34,471 nt of DNA from Chara braunii (taxonomy: Eukaryota; Streptophyta; Charophyceae; Charales; Characeae). Positions 30,781 to 34,471 of the stretch are shown here, in pieces. The position numbers were made by a program, and so were the translations under genes. The stretch is from the NCBI GenBank assembly GCA_003427395.1, contig BFEA01000136.1, positions 780,711 to 815,181 on the forward strand, written 5' to 3'. Positions within the stretch are counted from its first letter, which is position 1, and each line of letters begins with the position of its first letter. The notes beneath the pieces are model-generated. The model did not search any database. It saw nothing but the letters and a program-made list of their open reading frames with translations, and was not told where the DNA came from.

Positions 30781-33369
30781 ATAGTCACACCACGATCTCA
30801 CTTCCCCAAACTACTTATTTGTGACCCCGTTTAAGGGGCCGTGGGGTTTGGGAATTTGCGGTAACCCTGGGACGTTACCACAAATTCCGATTCTTGTTTG
30901 GAATCAACCTGCGGAGATGGAAAAAAAATCGAAGACGAAGATATTGCCAGGAAATGCAATCTTACCCTGTAACTGGAGCAGTCGAAAAGGACCCAAAATC
31001 CAGGCAACCGCAACCTTGTTTGTTGTGAAATGGGGAAGCAGTGTGACCCATCCATCCACTATTTTCCCAAATCCGGCATCCCATTTTTTCAAGAAAATAC
31101 AATTCTGGGTACGCTGTGACGAACTATTTTCTGTAATCGCACGACTTTCTGCGCGAAGTGGCTTCGGGGGTTGGGAACTGGTTGGTCGGGTGGAATGCAT
31201 AGATAGGGTTTGGCCGGACAAGTTACATGGATACAGTGGATACCCTCGCTTCTTTCTTTTTTTGTTGTCATGACCAGGGTCGGGAAAGTACCGCGACGAC
31301 GATTGAGTGACCGCGCCTTAGTGAGCGCGATAAATAACGGTTGCCATAGCTTCTTTCTTGTTCTGTTGTGGGAGATGGGAATTTTGGCGCGATTAGCGCG
31401 CTGGAATGTCGTTTTCAAATTTACAACGGATGACAGACTCTTGAAATTATTTTTTTAAGCTTTTCGAAATTTCTTTTTGCAAATAGGATTTAGACAAGGA
31501 ATTTAGGTGTTCTGAAATCTTGTTGCGCCGCACTTCTTGCTCGCGCACCTCACACCGCAGTGGGAACTAGGCTCTGACTGTATCGCGCCCTTAATCCTGC
31601 ATGTAAATGTAATTTTTGGCGGGCGCGATTGTAACTGTACTCCTTCTTGATTCTCTCGTGTTTCCCCGACCTCTTCCCCTCTGTCGTGCATACCTCATCC
31701 TCCACTCTAATTGGTCTGAGCGACTGCATGACCGGATCGATGCGTGGAGTGTGGCTGCGTCCGCCACGCCGCGACTTGGTCATACAAGCGTAAGCACTTC
31801 CTTCCCCTTCCCCTCAGTTAGGCATAATCCCGGATTCATCGCGCAAGCATGCACGCTATAAATTTCGCAAGCGCGATTAGTTTGCTCTCTCATAATTTGG
31901 AAGTTAGCGCGGTCATTGAGGATCGGCTAACAAGTAAGTGAGAAGATGAGCAAAAGTGAGTCGGGCGACTCGACGATCTGGTGCCAGGTAGGCGGGGTTG
32001 ACGTGCGGGTCACGACGGACTGTGACGCATGGGCGAACTTGGCTTGCGTACTCGGACTAAGCGGGGTGACGACTCGGTGTTGGTGCGAGGCGATGAACTG
32101 CCCACATCAAAGGTGATGTAGCGTGGAGAGAAAGAGAGAGAAAGATGTGTGTGTGTGGGATGATGCCTTTCTCTAACCCTCTGTATAAATTTTGATTTCA
32201 ACCTTGGCCGATCTTGTTATGGTCGTTTTCGATCTTCTTGCGAATCATTTCCGATTTTCTGCTTATGGTGTGTGTGGAATGAACTCACGCGCTTCCCTCA
32301 CCCCTTCTCGCGCAATCTTTGGATGACTAGTTTAACTCAAATTTTGTCTCTTTATAGTCCCCATTCTGTGCTCGGGTTGGATGCGCTCCTCATGCATATT
32401 ACGAAATTGCCAACCTTTGGACCTTGTGTGTGGGATGGTGTCCTCCTTTTTCTCGCAAATGTAGTTTTGATAAGTGGCGTCGGTCCTCTCTTACTCATGA
32501 TTACCCCAGGTTCGTGTTTTCTTAGTGATCGGTTTGATTTTCCCCGGCACTCCTGTTTCATTGCAGTATGGTGAGATCGAGCATGATGATTGTCTGCGCG
32601 TGACCCCGGTGAGTTTGGGTTATGATTATGTAGGCTTCCTTGGTGACATGGCTTGATGTGCAAACCTTTGTCGATCTCTCGTTTATGCTTTTCCGGAGAT
32701 TCGCACGGCCCTTGAGTTTGATTGATGCATGAGTTCGATTGATACCTGAATATGCACGTCAGTTTCCCGTTCCCTTTTGGACAGTAAGGAAAATCTAACG
32801 AACACTCGGCGGTCCCGACTGTTGTATGCGCTGGTGGGTAAGTGAATGGCTGATTCAAATATGTGATTGCCCGCGGATTGCCTTCCTAATGTTTGTTTCT
32901 TGACACGCGCACGGGCTAGCATGACGACGGATCAGACGGCCTCCCGATCAAATGGATAGTCAGTCGATTCGATCCAACTGATCGCAAACGTGGTTTTGTG
33001 CGCATACGTGCAGGCTTGATCAAAACGGACATCGCCTACACACGCGTCTACAAGACCCGTGCTCGAGTCCATGTCTAACTCGCAAAATTCTGATAGCACG
33101 GATGATGGGACTCCCTTCCACGTCACGGATCGAGAAAGCCTGAGACACCGACGGTTCCAAGAATACTGGGAGTGGAAAACGCCTGTCTTCTCGCACCACC
33201 CCGCCCAACCCTCCAAAATTCCCCTTTTGGATGGGAAACAAATGTGTCTGTGAGTGGGACATTGAACGGGCCTTAAGTGCAATCCCTTTTCCCTCCCAGT
33301 TCCCCAGTTCACACATAAGCCACGTCATCGCCCGACTTGAGGGTATTAGCCTCCCTTTCAAGGCTTGAT

Positions 33370-33371
<2 letters not shown>
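30781..33371. other. No gene seen; scattered GCGCGAT words
   Basis: Near-balanced sequence with no recognisable protein. The words 'gcgcgatta', 'gcgcgatt' and 'ttttggcgcg' recur at 31380-31400, 31620-31630 and 31870-31880. 'ttttggcgcg' resembles an E2F site, but with no gene beside it I cannot call a promoter. Confidence 0.45.
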
Positions 33372-33416
<45 letters not shown>

Positions 33417-33495
33417 CCTTTGTGTGCGGCATTTCTATGGCTGGGTGGCATCTCTCTCTCTTCCCCTCCCTCCCCCCCCCAAACACACACACACG

Positions 33496-33570
<75 letters not shown>
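33372..33570. repeat. (CT)n and (GA)n microsatellites as opposed arms
   Basis: A CT run at 33372-33414 and a GA run at 33499-33570 are complementary and 84 bp apart, with a (CA)n run at 33483-33494 between them. All long frames here are repeat products. Confidence 0.95.
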
Positions 33571-33572
<2 letters not shown>

Positions 33573-34202
33573 TGTTTGTTTCTTTTCTGGTGAAGGGACC
33601 GTTCCACATTGAATGCGTTGCAGAATCGTGACCTTGTTCATTCAAAGGTGGCCCCTGCAAGCCTTCGAGTGACGGGGAAGAAAGCAGAGGAAGAGGGAAA
33701 CGAACGTGTGCACCGTGTGGCAGAGTAGGTGGAGGACGACGAGGACGAGGAAGAGAGGAGGTGGAGTGAAAGTTGCCCCAGGAAAGTCATCCCACCCCCT
33801 CAGAGCTGGGTGACCATGACAAACAAATTCACGTGTGGGATGAGGGCATGACACAAAGGGACAGACCAGGCTGGAACACCAGTCCGGGGAGGGCATGGCG
33901 GAAAGTCGCCCCCTCGCCCCCATTTCTCACAGAGGCCTGGCCCAAGGGCAACGCAGGGGCGTCCTGGTGGTCAGAGGGCTGCGACACAAATAAAGAAACT
34001 TCGAGGGACAGGATGCAAATATGTCCGAAAAGAAAGGAGGAGAAAAAGGGAAGATGAATTCTTGGGGTTTGACCCTTAGACCAAGTGTGCTATCTGAGGA
34101 GGACCATTGCACGAATACTGGGTTTTCGGCATACCCATTCAGCTCTGGACGAGATTACGGAGAACTGCGTCGAGATCAGGCCGTAATTGCACATTTAGGA
34201 AA
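33571..34202. other. No gene seen; right flank
   Basis: Purine-rich on the plus strand in places (33660-33780). Short frames only, none recognised. Confidence 0.5.
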
Positions 34203-34405
34203 ATGCCCCTTGGACGTCCTTCCGTATGGACCTCACCAGTGCGATCCGATCCCTTGTGTAAACGGAACCTAAACCCTAAACCCTAAGGCTTTTCCGCTCA
34301 AATTGGCGAGTTGCTGATAAGGAAGACGACCTTCTGCCTGGAGATGCCGACAGCCCTCAAGAGTTTGTAAACAGCGAGCCATAGCGCACGCCCGAGGGAG
34401 AGATA
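34203..34405 (-). repeat. Right copy of terminal inverted repeat
   Basis: The reverse complement matches 114-363, including the telomere-like motif (34268-34286), 'cgagttgctga', 'gaagacgaccttctgc' and 'ctcaagagtttgtaaacagc'. It lacks the ~58 bp insert of the left copy. Confidence 0.85.
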
Positions 34406-34436
34406 GGGGGGTAGAGAGCGTCTCTGGACGGATTTC

Positions 34437-34439
<3 letters not shown>

Positions 34440-34471
<32 letters not shown>
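34440..34471. repeat. (TG)n microsatellite at scaffold end
   Basis: A pure TG run to the last base. The scaffold stops inside it. Confidence 0.97.

Noticed and set aside
31380-31400. E2F-like promoter ('ttttggcgcg')
   Set aside because: No gene can be recognised beside it.
33020-33660. Ser/Leu and Arg/Glu repeat proteins
   Set aside because: Direct translations of CT/GA microsatellites.

Overview
This looks like a nuclear scaffold from a eukaryote, probably a photosynthetic one. The evidence is long microsatellites, Arabidopsis-type telomeric motifs (TTTAGGG) inside both end repeats, very low coding density and no operon structure. A roughly 84 bp 'ttcggcag' repeat near 21.4 kb resembles noncoding repeats I associate with plants, but that association is from memory and weak. 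The scaffold starts in a (TC)n tract and stops in a (TG)n tract. It contains a 175-base N gap and a sequencing-library junction adapter at 30160-30197, so the assembly is not clean.

Layout: (1) 1-400 and 34200-34471 are divergent copies of one repeat in opposite orientation. (2) About 1500-16750 is strongly AT-rich, and all recognisable protein homology lies here, on the minus strand, between 15884 and 2165. Read right to left it holds: unknown protein X copy B; a decayed Helitron-type replicase/helicase (basic repeats, a DUF6570-like region, a Rep nuclease domain with an intact HLH metal motif and a paired-tyrosine region, and a PIF1-like SF1 helicase); a Ulp1/C48-type cysteine protease in the same frame as the helicase tail; protein X copy A; then two copies of a second unknown protein, Y. 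Every one of these, except possibly Y2, carries in-frame stops and/or frameshifts, so I call it a dead rolling-circle (Helitron-like) element. (3) About 17-34 kb has near-balanced composition. I find no convincing gene there, but it is rich in structured repeats.

The most interesting item is at 21.97-23.1 kb: an array of at least twelve short hairpins sharing the core CCCTAACCCTAGGG (CCCTA stem, ACCC loop, TAGGG stem). Each core is flanked by outer arms that differ between copies yet stay complementary, i.e. paired changes. The array has a three-hairpin, ~190 bp higher-order period. A second, smaller set of hairpins with matched changes lies at 25.86-26.22 kb. Other signals are a 26 bp imperfect inverted repeat at 29.53-29.61 kb, a 1.4 kb tract dense in TTTCCA/TGGAAA, and three tRNA-like (SINE-like) segments at 26.7-27.2 kb.

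How the genes would have worked together (inference): the HUH nuclease nicks, the PIF1 helicase unwinds, and the Ulp1-like protease may have processed a polyprotein or host SUMO conjugates. X and Y have no function I can assign; their duplication beside the replicase suggests they belong to the element or were captured by it.
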